Below, one piece after another: positions 30,390 to 39,103 of a stretch of 64,000 nt of DNA. Position 1 is the first letter of the stretch, and every line of letters begins with the position of its first letter. Source of the DNA: Mycobacterium barrassiae (GTDB lineage: Bacteria; Actinomycetota; Actinomycetes; Mycobacteriales; Mycobacteriaceae); the NCBI RefSeq assembly GCF_025822765.1, contig NZ_JACKUK010000012.1, forward strand, positions 141,420 through 205,419, written 5' to 3'. The notes beneath the pieces are model-generated. The model had not been told where the DNA came from. It was given only the letters and a program-made list of their open reading frames with translations, and ran no database searches. The position numbers and the translations under genes were made by a program.

Positions 30390-31006
30390 TCGACGCCCAG
30401 CTGATCGAGGTGGTCGGGGGCGCGGTGTCTTCAGGCGCAGGCCGCGTGGACGAAGCCGCCGACCGGACCAGCCAGCGCATCCTGGACGCCGCGCTGCTCG
30501 AGGCGGCGGCCGTTGGGCTGCAACGCATTACGGTTGAGGACGTGGTCCGGCGGGCAGGCGTCTCCCGGATGACGGCCTACCGCCGCTATCCCCGTCGCGA
30601 CGACCTGGTCGAAGCGCTGGTCCGGCGGGAGACACAGCGGTTCCTCGGTGCCGTCGCCGACGCCATCGAGGCGGTCGATGACCCCGACGAGGGGGTGGCC
30701 GAGGCGTTCATCGCCGCGGTGAGATTCGCCCGCGAAAACCCCATGCTGCGACGCGCAGGACACGAGTCGACCCCGATCGACTCGGCCGAACTTCTGAAGA
30801 TGGGCTCGGCGTTCATCGCCAACTACATCCACGGCGAGAAACCGGGGCAACCCTCACAGCAGGTCCGGTGGGTCGCCGACGTGTTCGCCCGGCTGTTCTT
30901 CACCTACATCTCGCTGCCGCCGTCGGATCCGGACTTCGGCGACGACGCCGAACTGCGGCGGTTCGCACACGAGGTACTGACCCCCATGGTCGAACGCGTC
31001 GTCTGA
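30386..31006 (+). CDS. TetR-family transcriptional regulator
   Basis: 206 residues from the GTG at 30386 that overlaps the MpaB stop (GTGA); the frame is open far upstream inside the MpaB gene but without coding quality. The helix-turn-helix reads ITVEDVVRRAGVSRMTAYRRYPRRDDLVEAL. The C-terminal half is a typical ligand-binding helical domain. It is encoded behind the oxygenase and 23 bp before two SMR pumps, so it may control the whole four-gene unit through the inverted repeat at 29442-29476. Confidence 0.93.
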   Translation: MIDAQLIEVVGGAVSSGAGRVDEAADRTSQRILDAALLEAAAVGLQRITVEDVVRRAGVSRMTAYRRYPRRDDLVEALVRRETQRFLGAVADAIEAVDDPDEGVAEAFIAAVRFARENPMLRRAGHESTPIDSAELLKMGSAFIANYIHGEKPGQPSQQVRWVADVFARLFFTYISLPPSDPDFGDDAELRRFAHEVLTPMVERVV

Positions 31007-31029
31007 AACAGATGGCATAACTTGTTGGC

Positions 31030-31368
31030 GTGCGAAAATGGGCGCTCCTGGCCGGAGCCATCTCCACCGAGGTCACGGCGACGCTGTCCCTGCGCGCGTC
31101 GCAAGACCATTCGGCGTGGATCGTGGTGGTCGTCACCGGATATGTCGCGTCGTTCTTCCTGCTGACGCTGGTGCTGCGGGCGGGCGTGCCGGTCGGCGTG
31201 GCCTACGGAATCTGGGGCGCGCTTGGCACGGCGGCCACGGCGGTGTTCGCCGCCGTCCTCTTCGGTGACCCGTTCACGTGGCCGATCGTCGCGGGCATCG
31301 GCCTCATCATCGCCGGGGTCCTGCTCGTCGAGTTCGGATCGCATCGAGCGCAGGCGGCCGAGTCATGA
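31030..31368 (+). CDS. small multidrug resistance (SMR) transporter subunit
   Basis: 112 residues, GTG start, four transmembrane helices. The essential membrane-embedded Glu14 lies in AGAISTEVTATLSL. The helix-3 motif VAYGIWGALGTAATA and the final helix IVAGIGLIIAGVLLVEF match EmrE/SugE-type pumps, which exchange cationic compounds or guanidinium for protons. Its stop overlaps the start of a second SMR gene by 4 bp, which points to a heterodimeric pump of the YkkCD type. It lies directly after the TetR gene. Confidence 0.94.
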   Translation: MRKWALLAGAISTEVTATLSLRASQDHSAWIVVVVTGYVASFFLLTLVLRAGVPVGVAYGIWGALGTAATAVFAAVLFGDPFTWPIVAGIGLIIAGVLLVEFGSHRAQAAES

Positions 31369-31691
31369 TGTGGCTCGCGCTGGCGGGCGCGATTCTTGTC
31401 GAGGTCGTCGCGACCCTGTCGTTGCGGGCGTCGGACGGCTTTCGCAAGAAGGCGTGGATCGCACCGATCGTCGCCGGATACCTGCTGTCGTTCTACCTGC
31501 TGTGGGTGTCGCTGGGGCTGGGCATGCCGGTCGGCATCGCCTACGGCGTGTGGTCGGCGTGTGGCGTCGCGCTGGTCGCCGTCATCGCGCGGTTCCTGTT
31601 TTGTGAACCTCTGACCTGGATGATGGGGGCCGGCATCGCACTCATCGTCGGCGGCGTGCTCATGATCGAGATGGTTGGGGTCGCGCACTGA
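31365..31691 (+). CDS. small multidrug resistance (SMR) transporter subunit, second
   Basis: 108 residues from the ATG at 31365 overlapping the first SMR stop (an ATG at 31368 is an equal alternative). It has four helices and the conserved Glu13 in AGAILVEVVATLSLRAS. IAYGVWSACGVALVAVIARFLF is the helix-3 motif. It is paralogous to the preceding gene and almost certainly its partner in an antiparallel heterodimer. Its 3' end overlaps the convergent MFS gene by 32 bp, so the last codons are coding on both strands. Confidence 0.94.
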   Translation: MMWLALAGAILVEVVATLSLRASDGFRKKAWIAPIVAGYLLSFYLLWVSLGLGMPVGIAYGVWSACGVALVAVIARFLFCEPLTWMMGAGIALIVGGVLMIEMVGVAH

Positions 31692-32859
31692 GCGCTCCCG
31701 CGAGGGCGACCACCACCAGTCCCGCGATCGGAACCGCGAGCAAGCCGACTCGAAGACTCGTCGCGTCGGCCACCACCCCCACGAGCAGCGGCGCGCCGAA
31801 GAAGCCGATCCGCATCAGCCACGTCAGCACCGTCAGTCCGCTGCCTGGACGCAGACCCGGCAGCTGATCGGCGCGGTGCATCGCCGCCGGGATCAACGTC
31901 GCGACCCCGAACCCCGCCGCGGCGAAACCCGCGATCGTGCCAGGGACCGACGGAAATGCCAGCGCGGCACCCATTCCCACGGCCGCCAGCACGCCACCGG
32001 CGCGGACCACTGTGCGTTCACCGAACCTGTCGACCAGGCGGTCCCCGATGAGCCGACCCACGAACATGAACCCGACCACCGCGATGTAGGCGAAGACCGC
32101 GATCGGGCCGGGGGCGCCGAGGCTGTCGCGCATGTACAGCGTCGCCCAGGAACTTCCCGCGTCCTCGACGGTTGCCCCAGCGACGGCGATGACGACGAGC
32201 GCGAGCAGCGTCGCGTAGACGGCCAGACCGGCGGACTTCCCGCCACCGGTGCGCGCCGACGGGTGATTGTCGTGATCGGGTCCCTTCAACAGATAGGGAT
32301 AGGCGATCAGCACGAGGCCACCGCAGAAAATCGCCGAGATGGCCAAATGTGTTGCCCGCGATATGTCCAGCGCGATCGCGGCGGCGCCCATCAAACCGCC
32401 GAGGATGGCACCCGCCGCCCAGACGGCGTGGAACGAGTTGATGATCGACCGGCCGTAGTTGCGTTGCAGTCGCAGCCCATGTGCGTTCTGCGCGACGTCG
32501 GTGATCGCATCCGACGCTCCCGCGACGAACAGCGCCGCCGCCAGCATCAGCGCGTTGCCTGCGAGGCCCGCGACGAGAACGAAGCCTGCGATGCCGAGGG
32601 TGCCGACGACCGCCACGCGCGACGACCGGTACCGCCGGATCAGCGTCGCCGCCGCGAGACCCGCCACCAGGGCGCCCGCCGAGAATGACGCGACCGCAGC
32701 GCCGTACACCGCATTGGACAGGTGCAGGTCCGTCTTGATCTCGGGATAGCGCGGCAGCAGGTTGGCGAAGACGGCTCCGTTGCTCAGGAACAGCGCCGCG
32801 ACGGCGACGCGGGCTCGTCGGTTCTGCGCCACGGCCCCGTCCGCAGGTTCGGGCGCCAT
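31660..32859 (-). CDS. MFS transporter
   Basis: 399 residues, about 12 predicted helices in two halves (12-190 and 205-390). N-terminal VFANLLPRYPEIKTDLHLS and the helix 2-3 loop with IRRYRSSRV are typical of the major facilitator superfamily, as is the second-half IGDRLVDRFGERTVVRAGG repeat. It lacks signature motifs that would name a substrate; the overall pattern resembles YbjJ-like or drug/sugar exporters. Its 3' end overlaps the SMR operon by 32 bp in antisense, a possible source of transcriptional interference. Confidence 0.92.
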   Translation of the reverse strand: MAPEPADGAVAQNRRARVAVAALFLSNGAVFANLLPRYPEIKTDLHLSNAVYGAAVASFSAGALVAGLAAATLIRRYRSSRVAVVGTLGIAGFVLVAGLAGNALMLAAALFVAGASDAITDVAQNAHGLRLQRNYGRSIINSFHAVWAAGAILGGLMGAAAIALDISRATHLAISAIFCGGLVLIAYPYLLKGPDHDNHPSARTGGGKSAGLAVYATLLALVVIAVAGATVEDAGSSWATLYMRDSLGAPGPIAVFAYIAVVGFMFVGRLIGDRLVDRFGERTVVRAGGVLAAVGMGAALAFPSVPGTIAGFAAAGFGVATLIPAAMHRADQLPGLRPGSGLTVLTWLMRIGFFGAPLLVGVVADATSLRVGLLAVPIAGLVVVALAGALSARPQPSRS

Positions 32860-32900
32860 GTCCCGGACACTACAGACCTTGGAATCTAAGCTGATTGGTC

Positions 32901-33248
32901 GTGGGCGGTGTCGGCGATGATCAGGATCTGGACTATCGCTTCACCCTCGCCAACGAGCGGACGTTCCTCGCCTGGATCCGCACGGCGCTCGCACTCATCG
33001 CCGGCGGTGTTGCCGTCGTCCAGCTGGTGCCAGCACTCTCCATCCCCGGAATACGCCACGGTCTCGGGACGGCGCTGACGGTGGCCGGTGGCGTGCTGGC
33101 GGTGTTGGCGGTTCGGCGCTGGCGCAGCGTGCAGGCCGCGATGCAGAAGGGTGCCGAACTGCCCCGATCTCAGATGCCCGTACTGCTCGGCGGTGCGATC
33201 GTCGTGCTGACCATCGCCTTGATCGTCGTCATCGCGGTACAGCCCTAG
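32901..33248 (+). CDS. DUF202 membrane protein, YidH-like
   Basis: 115 residues from a GTG at 32901 (start uncertain; a TTG at 32895 is in frame). The DUF202 block DYRFTLANERTFLAWIRTALALIAGG is followed by three transmembrane helices, ending at VVLTIALIVVIAV. The family is conserved but of unknown function. It is followed 2 bp later by a second DUF202 gene, a frequent pairing in actinobacteria. Confidence 0.88.
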   Translation: MGGVGDDQDLDYRFTLANERTFLAWIRTALALIAGGVAVVQLVPALSIPGIRHGLGTALTVAGGVLAVLAVRRWRSVQAAMQKGAELPRSQMPVLLGGAIVVLTIALIVVIAVQP

Positions 33249-33250
33249 CC

Positions 33251-33544
33251 ATGTCACCTCGAGCGGAGAAACCGGGACTGCAGGCCGAGCGTACCCAACT
33301 TGCCTGGGAGCGAAGCGGATTGAGCTTTCTGGTGGCTGGAGCGCTACCGCTGCTTGGCGGCGGTCCGCTCGACGACGGCCGGGCGGTGCTGCCGATCATC
33401 GGGGCGGCCCTCGCGATGCTGACGGTGTGGTTGGGGCATCGACGGGCGCGCCGTGTCGGGGTCGAACCGAGAACAGAGGTTCTGTTACTGGGCTCGGCGA
33501 CTGCGGCTTTCGCGGCGCTGATCCTGGTTTTCAGCGGCCTCTAG
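33251..33544 (+). CDS. DUF202 membrane protein, second
   Basis: 97 residues, ATG start two bases after the previous stop. It carries the short form of the same domain: LQAERTQLAWERSGLSFLVAGALPLL, then helices around VLPIIGAALAMLTVWLG and LLGSATAAFAALILVF. It is probably a partner of the preceding protein. Its 3' end overlaps the convergent SDR gene by 14 bp. Confidence 0.9.
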   Translation: MSPRAEKPGLQAERTQLAWERSGLSFLVAGALPLLGGGPLDDGRAVLPIIGAALAMLTVWLGHRRARRVGVEPRTEVLLLGSATAAFAALILVFSGL

Positions 33545-34442
33545 ACGCCTGCATGATCAACTGCTCACTGGTGTCCCAAAGGTCGAGCGCCTTCTCCGTG
33601 TCGTACGAGTCGGCGGATGACCGGATCTGGCGCCGTCCCTCGAAGTACCCGCCCGTGACGGCGTCGAGCGCGGGATCCCACACGAGCCGTGCCAGCCGCG
33701 CCCCGGACTTCCGGGTGCTGTTGACGTTCGGCAGCACACGCAGCACGGGAAACACGTACCCCCATGCCCAGCGGCCGGCCGACGAGTAGTCGCGCGCGAG
33801 ACCTGTCCCTGGCATGAGTCCGGGATCGAAGGTGTTCACGGTGATGCCGTCGGCCCCGCCGCCGAGTCGGCGGTCGAGTTCGTAGGCGAACAGCACGTTG
33901 CACAGTTTCGATGTAGTGTAGCGGCGGCGACCGTCCGCCGGTTCCGAGTCGGCTGGATGGGCGAGGTGCTCTGCCGTGGTGTACATCGGCGACGGCATGC
34001 CGGTGACCTTGGCCGGATCGTGGGTGCCGCTGCTGACGACGACGATCCGGGCCGGGCGTGCCAGGTCGTCGAGCAACGTCTGCACCAGTGCGAAGTGCCC
34101 CAGATGGTTTACGCCGAACGTCATCTCGACCCCGTCCACGGTGTACTCGGTGCCCGAGACCACCTGCACGCCGGCGTTGCACACGATCGCGTGCAGCGGT
34201 GGCAGCGCTGCGGCGCGAAGGGTCTCGGCAAAGGCGCGCACCGACTGCAGCGAGTTGAGGTCGAGCTCGAGCACCGTGCACCGGTCCGGCTCCCGGAGCT
34301 CGGCGACGGCGTCGGCACCGCGGGCCACATCGCGCACCGCGAGCACCAGATGCCAGGACGGATCGTCGGCGAGCAGTGCGCGGGCGCACTGGAGTCCCAG
34401 GCCGGCATTGGCTCCGGTGATGATCGCGGTTCGTGTGTTCAT
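33531..34442 (-). CDS. short-chain dehydrogenase/reductase
   Basis: 303 residues. The classical SDR pattern is intact: TGANAGLG cofactor motif near residue 9, the NAG motif in IVCNAGVQV, Ser in VVVSSGTHDP, and the YTTSK catalytic pair. Length and internal features resemble protochlorophyllide-reductase-like or retinol-dehydrogenase-like SDRs (EMTFGVNHLGHFAL). The dinucleotide preference cannot be read with certainty. Its start overlaps the TetR stop by 4 bp (ATGA), so it is the regulated partner in a TetR-SDR operon. Confidence 0.93.
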   Translation of the reverse strand: MNTRTAIITGANAGLGLQCARALLADDPSWHLVLAVRDVARGADAVAELREPDRCTVLELDLNSLQSVRAFAETLRAAALPPLHAIVCNAGVQVVSGTEYTVDGVEMTFGVNHLGHFALVQTLLDDLARPARIVVVSSGTHDPAKVTGMPSPMYTTAEHLAHPADSEPADGRRRYTTSKLCNVLFAYELDRRLGGGADGITVNTFDPGLMPGTGLARDYSSAGRWAWGYVFPVLRVLPNVNSTRKSGARLARLVWDPALDAVTGGYFEGRRQIRSSADSYDTEKALDLWDTSEQLIMQASRGR

Positions 34443-35056
34443 TTCTCCTCCAACAGGATCGGGATCAGTGCCACCACCGTTTGGTGGAGCCGTCTGTACA
34501 TGCGCGCGATGTCCGTCGTGTCGGGCTCGAGATGACCGGCCAAGAAGATGCCGTCGGACAGCGCGGTGGCGACCGCGGCGAGTTCGGCCGATACGCGTTC
34601 GGCTTTCGCAGCGGGAACACCGGCGGGCAGCAGATGCGTCACCGCCTCGCGAAAGCGCACGATCGCGCGGTCACGGACCCGGCGGATCACCGCGGCGACA
34701 GCGGGGTCGTCCTGACGTTCGAGCGACAGCAGCAGAAACAGCCGCAGGAACGCCGGATGCTGCTCCTGCTGCGCGATGACCGCGGCGAGTTGCTGTTCGA
34801 TGTCGGCCTCGACGGGGATCGCGTCGAAGTAGCGTTCGGCGCCGCGTTCCATCACCGCCGCCAGCACGCCGTCCTTCGAGCCGAAGTGCCAGTAGATCGA
34901 ACTGGCAGGCAGCCCACAGGCCTTGCGGATGTCGCTGATGGACGTGGCCGCGTATCCCCGAGTGCCCATCAGCTTCTCGGTGGCGTCGAGGATCTGCTCG
35001 CGGGACTGCTCGCCCTGCTGTTGTTTCTTCGTCGGGGTGCGCTCTGTAAGGATCAT
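34439..35056 (-). CDS. TetR-family transcriptional regulator
   Basis: 205 residues, ATG start. The DNA-binding domain is typical: SREQILDATEKLMGTRGYAATSISDIRKACGLPASSIYWHFGSKD in outline, with a QQQ-rich leader. A perfect-arm inverted repeat TCTGTAA-n6-TTACAGA (35043-35062) covers its start codon, and a promoter with a 17-bp spacer lies just upstream, so it probably represses its own operon with the SDR. Confidence 0.93.
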   Translation of the reverse strand: MILTERTPTKKQQQGEQSREQILDATEKLMGTRGYAATSISDIRKACGLPASSIYWHFGSKDGVLAAVMERGAERYFDAIPVEADIEQQLAAVIAQQEQHPAFLRLFLLLSLERQDDPAVAAVIRRVRDRAIVRFREAVTHLLPAGVPAAKAERVSAELAAVATALSDGIFLAGHLEPDTTDIARMYRRLHQTVVALIPILLEEK

Positions 35057-35094
35057 TACAGACAGACGCTACCCCTGGATGGCCGGAGGCGCAA
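35043..35094 (-). promoter_or_regulatory. promoter and start-codon operator of the TetR-SDR operon
   Basis: On the minus strand TTGCGC (35094-35089) and TAGCGT (35071-35066) are 17 bp apart, predicting a transcript start only a few bases from the ATG at 35056. The 20-bp inverted repeat TCTGTAAGGATCATTACAGA (35043-35062) spans that start. The layout suits repression by blocking the polymerase start site. Confidence 0.72.
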
Positions 35095-35159
35095 TGGCGA
35101 GATGTGGCGAACTTCGTCAAGCGAGTTCAGGCCCGTCCGCACGGTGGCAGGCTGAGGCG

Positions 35160-36431
35160 ATGACGATCGCCGAGCAGGCGGACGACTTGATCGGTCTCTT
35201 CCCGCCAGGGACCCGGTGCGACCGCGACGGCACGCTGATGGTCGGCGGTTGCCGCCTCGACGACGTGGCCGAAGAGTTCGGCACCCCGGCGATCGTCGTC
35301 TCCGAAGATGCGTTGCGGCAGCGGGCGCGTGACTATCTGACCGCCTTCCGCACCCGCTGGCCGCGCAGCGACGTGGCGTTCGCGTCCAAGTCGTTCCCGT
35401 GCACCGCAGTTCAGCGGGTCATGGTGGAAGAGGGACTTCACCTCGACGTGGCAGGCGGCGGCGAGATCCTGACGGCGATCAAGGCGGGCGCCGATCCGGC
35501 GCGGATCGTATTGCACGGCAACGCCAAGTCCGATGAGGAGCTCGAACTCGCCGTAGAGCACGGCGTCGGTCTGGTCGTGGTGGACAACTTCGATGACATC
35601 GACCGGCTCGAGCGCATCGTGCCCGCGGGTCGCCGACAACCGTGCCTGGTCCGCGTCATCCCCGGCGTGGAGGCGGCCACCCATGCGTCCCAGGCGACCG
35701 GCCACGCCGGGTCGAAGTTCGGTCTGCTGCCCGACGATGCGCGTGAGGCGATCGCGCGGATCGACCGCAGCGCCAAGTTGCGCCTCGACGGCGTGCACAC
35801 CCACGTGGGCTCACAGCTGCTCAACGTCGAGCAACTCGCCCAGGCCGTCGAACCCATCGCGAAGCTCGGCACGTTCGAGGTCTACGACCTCGGCGGCGGC
35901 CTAGGGGTGCGCTACACCTACGACGAGCATCCGCCGATGCTCGACGAGTACGCCGACGCGATGATGACGCAGGCGAAGGCGCTGCTGCCCGAGGGCAGCC
36001 GCATCATCGTCGAGCCGGGTCGCAGCATGGTGGCCACCAGCGCGTGCACGCTGTACCGCATCACGACGGTCAAGCGCGGGGTCGTCACCCACGTCGCGGT
36101 GGACGGCGGCATGGGCGACAACCTCGAGGTGTCGCTGACCGGCCAGCGGTTCGAGGCGACGATCGTCAATCGGGTGGGCGGCGGCGAGACCGTCAGCGTG
36201 GTCGGCCGGCACTGCGAATCGGGCGACCAGCTCGTCGATGGCGTCGCGCTGCGCGAACCGTCGGTCGGCGATCTGCTGGCGGTGCCGGTGACCGGCGCCT
36301 ACTGCTACACGATGTCCAACCAGTACAACGGTGCACGCCGCGTTCCTGTGGTGTTCACGCGCGACGGCGACGCGCGTCTGGTGGTGCGCCGGGATACGTG
36401 GGACGACCTCCTGATGCGCGACGTCGACTGA
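35160..36431 (+). CDS. diaminopimelate decarboxylase-like fold-III PLP decarboxylase
   Basis: 423 residues from the ATG at 35160; the frame is open upstream into the TetR region and those residues are rejected. An alanine-racemase-type barrel carries the PLP Lys77 in VAFASKSFPC, then HGNAKSDEE, VHTHVGSQ and the glycine-rich phosphate loop YDLGGGLGVRY. The C-terminal barrel has VEPGRSMV, CESGDQL and VPVTGAYCYTMSNQYN, which match LysA substrate residues. It looks like a functional meso-diaminopimelate decarboxylase or close paralogue. The main mycobacterial lysA lies next to thrA, so this is probably a second copy. It is followed 19 bp later by malQ. Confidence 0.85.
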   Translation: MTIAEQADDLIGLFPPGTRCDRDGTLMVGGCRLDDVAEEFGTPAIVVSEDALRQRARDYLTAFRTRWPRSDVAFASKSFPCTAVQRVMVEEGLHLDVAGGGEILTAIKAGADPARIVLHGNAKSDEELELAVEHGVGLVVVDNFDDIDRLERIVPAGRRQPCLVRVIPGVEAATHASQATGHAGSKFGLLPDDAREAIARIDRSAKLRLDGVHTHVGSQLLNVEQLAQAVEPIAKLGTFEVYDLGGGLGVRYTYDEHPPMLDEYADAMMTQAKALLPEGSRIIVEPGRSMVATSACTLYRITTVKRGVVTHVAVDGGMGDNLEVSLTGQRFEATIVNRVGGGETVSVVGRHCESGDQLVDGVALREPSVGDLLAVPVTGAYCYTMSNQYNGARRVPVVFTRDGDARLVVRRDTWDDLLMRDVD

Positions 36432-36450
36432 CGACGGGCAAGATGGCCCC

Positions 36451-38583
36451 ATGGCCGACCTTCCCGAGTCACTCGTCGAGTTGTCGCGACGCTACGGCGT
36501 CGCAACCGAATACGAGGACTGGACCGGCAGGTGCATCACGGTGCCCGAGGCCACGCTCGTCGGCGTGCTCGACGCGCTGGGTGTGCCCGCAGCCACTGAA
36601 GAGCTACGCGCGGCGGCGTTGACGGACCACGACCGGAAGTACTGGGCCCGCGCGCTGCCTCCGGTGGTCGTCGGCCGTTCCGGGGTCACGTCGTCGTTCT
36701 GGGTGCACGTCACGCACGGCGATCCGGTGCGGTTGTGGATCCGACTCGAGGACGGCTCGGTCCGCACCGGCCTGCGTCAGCTCGAAAACAACAGGGCGCC
36801 TTATGATCTCGACGGTCAACTGATCGGTGAGGCCAGCTTCGAACTGCCCGCCGACCTGCCCATCGGTTATCACGAGCTTCACCTTCAGCTGGGGCCGTCC
36901 GAAATCAGCTCGCCCATCCTCGTCTCCCCCGCGTCATTGACACCGCCGCCGGGGCGGACCTGGGGCCTGGCCACGCAGCTGTACAGCATCCGCTCCCAAA
37001 ACTCTTGGGGCATAGGTGATTTGACGGATCTCACCGACCTCGCCGTGTGGTCGGCCGCCAAGCACGGCGCCGGCTTCGTGCTAGTCAACCCGTTGCACGC
37101 CGCCGCACCGACCGCGCCGATGGAGCCGTCGCCCTACCTGCCGACCTCGCGGCGCTTCGTCAACCCGATCTACCTGCGCGTGGAGGCGATCCCCGAGTTC
37201 GCCTATGTCCGCCACCGTGGGCGCATCCGCAAGGCGCGCGTGCACGCGCAGTCCCGCGCACAGAAGTCGCGCCTCGTCGACCGTGACGCCGCATGGAAGA
37301 CCAAGCGCGCTGCGTTGGAGGCGGTGTACCGCGTGAAGCGGTCGGCGGGCCGGGAACTGGCGTATGACGCGTATCGCGAGCGCCAGGGCCGCAGCCTCGA
37401 CGAGTTCGCCACCTGGTGCGCGCTGACCGAGAAGTACGGCGCCGATTGGCACGAGTGGCCGCAGGAGCTGCGCCATCCCGCGAGCCCCGCGGTCGCCGAG
37501 TTCGCCGCGAAACACGCTGAGGCCGTGGACTTTCACCGTTGGCTGCAATGGCAACTCGACGATCAGCTCACCGCGGCGCAGGCGACGTCGGTCGCCGCGG
37601 GCATGGGCCTGGGGATCATGCATGACCTCGCCGTCGGGGTCGACCCGAACGGGGCCGATGCATGGGCGCTGCAGGATGTGCTCGCGCTCGGAGTCACCGC
37701 AGGAGCACCGCCGGACGAGTTCAATCAGCTGGGCCAGGACTGGTCGCAGCCGCCGTGGCGGCCCGACGAACTCGCGAACCGGGCGTACGCGCCGTTCCGG
37801 GCACTCGTCAACTCGCTGCTGCGGCATGCGGGCGGTGTGCGCATCGACCACATCATCGGACTGTTCCGGCTGTGGTGGATTCCCAAGGGCGCGCCGCCGA
37901 CGGAAGGCACCTACGTGCGCTACGACCATGAGGCGATGATCGGCATCGTCGCGCTGGAGGCACACCGCGCCGGCGCGGTCGTCGTCGGCGAGGACCTCGG
38001 CACCGTCGAACCATGGGTGCGCGACTACCTGAGCGAACGCGGACTGTTCGGCACGTCGATCCTGTGGTTCGAGTTCGACCGCGACGGTGACGGCGGTCCG
38101 TTGCGCGCCGAGCGCTGGCGCGAGTACTGCCTGTCCTCGGTGACCACCCACGACCTACCCCCGACACCCGGCTACCTGGCGGGTGAACATGTCCGTCTGC
38201 GCGACGAACTCGGGCTGCTGACGCGACCCGCCGAGGAGGAGCTGGCCGCCGATCGCCGCCAGCAGGAGGCCTGGCTCGACGAACTGCGTCGCGTCGGGTT
38301 GTTGAGCGGCGATCTCGACGACGCCGGGGTCGACCAAGTGGTGAGAGCGCTCTATCAGTACCTCGGCCGGACGCCGTCGCGCCTGCTCGCGCTGTCCCTT
38401 GCCGACGCGGTCGGCGACCTGCGTACCCAGAACCAGCCGGGTACCACGGACGAATATCCGAACTGGCGTGTGCCGCTGGCCGGTCCGAACGGCAAGAAGA
38501 TGCTGCTCGAGGCCGTTTTCACCGACCCCCGCACGGCGTCGTTGGCCGAGGTCATGCGGGTTGCCGTGAACCCGCCGGTGTAA
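36451..38583 (+). CDS. malQ: 4-alpha-glucanotransferase (amylomaltase)
   Basis: 710 residues, ATG start. An N-terminal MalQ-specific domain (about 1-160) precedes the GH77 barrel: QLYSIRSQNSWGIGDLTDL, HAAAPTAPMEPSPYLPTSRRFVNPIYL, the nucleophile region VRIDHIIGLFRLWWIP, the acid/base in VGEDLGTVEPWV, and the TTHDLPPTPGYL block. The enzyme transfers alpha-1,4-glucan segments between chains in glycogen/maltose metabolism in the cytosol. Length agrees with M. tuberculosis MalQ (Rv1781c). Gene context (a decarboxylase upstream) is not informative. Confidence 0.95.
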   Translation: MADLPESLVELSRRYGVATEYEDWTGRCITVPEATLVGVLDALGVPAATEELRAAALTDHDRKYWARALPPVVVGRSGVTSSFWVHVTHGDPVRLWIRLEDGSVRTGLRQLENNRAPYDLDGQLIGEASFELPADLPIGYHELHLQLGPSEISSPILVSPASLTPPPGRTWGLATQLYSIRSQNSWGIGDLTDLTDLAVWSAAKHGAGFVLVNPLHAAAPTAPMEPSPYLPTSRRFVNPIYLRVEAIPEFAYVRHRGRIRKARVHAQSRAQKSRLVDRDAAWKTKRAALEAVYRVKRSAGRELAYDAYRERQGRSLDEFATWCALTEKYGADWHEWPQELRHPASPAVAEFAAKHAEAVDFHRWLQWQLDDQLTAAQATSVAAGMGLGIMHDLAVGVDPNGADAWALQDVLALGVTAGAPPDEFNQLGQDWSQPPWRPDELANRAYAPFRALVNSLLRHAGGVRIDHIIGLFRLWWIPKGAPPTEGTYVRYDHEAMIGIVALEAHRAGAVVVGEDLGTVEPWVRDYLSERGLFGTSILWFEFDRDGDGGPLRAERWREYCLSSVTTHDLPPTPGYLAGEHVRLRDELGLLTRPAEEELAADRRQQEAWLDELRRVGLLSGDLDDAGVDQVVRALYQYLGRTPSRLLALSLADAVGDLRTQNQPGTTDEYPNWRVPLAGPNGKKMLLEAVFTDPRTASLAEVMRVAVNPPV

Positions 38584-38660
38584 CGCCGGGCGGCTCGTCT
38601 CCGGTTTCACATTCGGCACACCTGCGATATGTTCGCACCGCACCGACCTAGGGAGATCAC

Positions 38661-39098
38661 GTGAAGAAGCTCGTTGTGCTGAGCGGAGGGGTCGTGGCCA
38701 TCGGCTCCGCGGCGCTCGTCGGCGCCGGGATCGCCATGTCCCAGCCGGGCGGCGGTGGCGCGATGAACGTGGTCGACGAGCCGTACGGTCGAGCCATCCA
38801 AATACTTCAGAGCCAGGGCATCAAGCCGATCTTCGGCGGGAAGACAGGCAGCGTTCTGCAGCAGTCGCAGTGTTTGGTCAGCAGCCAGAAGCTGATCAAG
38901 TCCTCGAATCAGGGAAATGCGGCCATGAAAGTTCAGTTGTTCCTGGATTGCAGTCAGCAAGCCGCCGACAAGCTCGAGGAGCTGGGCGCGACGGGTGGGC
39001 CGCGAGTCGGCAGCAACGGCGTCACCACGGTCACCCCGACACCGATCGTGCCCATCCAGGGCGCTCCCGGGGCCGGCACGCCGCCGCCCCTCGGCTGA
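38661..39098 (+). CDS. small secreted mycobacterial protein with PASTA-like segment
   Basis: 145 residues, ATG start with GGGAG upstream. A signal peptide or N-terminal anchor covers about 1-27 (KKLVVLSGGVVAIGSAALVG). The mature part has one pseudo-repeat: AIQILQSQGIKPIFGGKTGSVLQQSQCLV, reminiscent of the single PASTA-like modules in small exported mycobacterial proteins. Two Cys residues (about 71 and 97) could form a disulfide. A Pro/Gly-rich tail ends the protein. The function is unknown. Confidence 0.82.
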   Translation: MKKLVVLSGGVVAIGSAALVGAGIAMSQPGGGGAMNVVDEPYGRAIQILQSQGIKPIFGGKTGSVLQQSQCLVSSQKLIKSSNQGNAAMKVQLFLDCSQQAADKLEELGATGGPRVGSNGVTTVTPTPIVPIQGAPGAGTPPPLG

Positions 39099-39103
39099 TC
39101 CGG

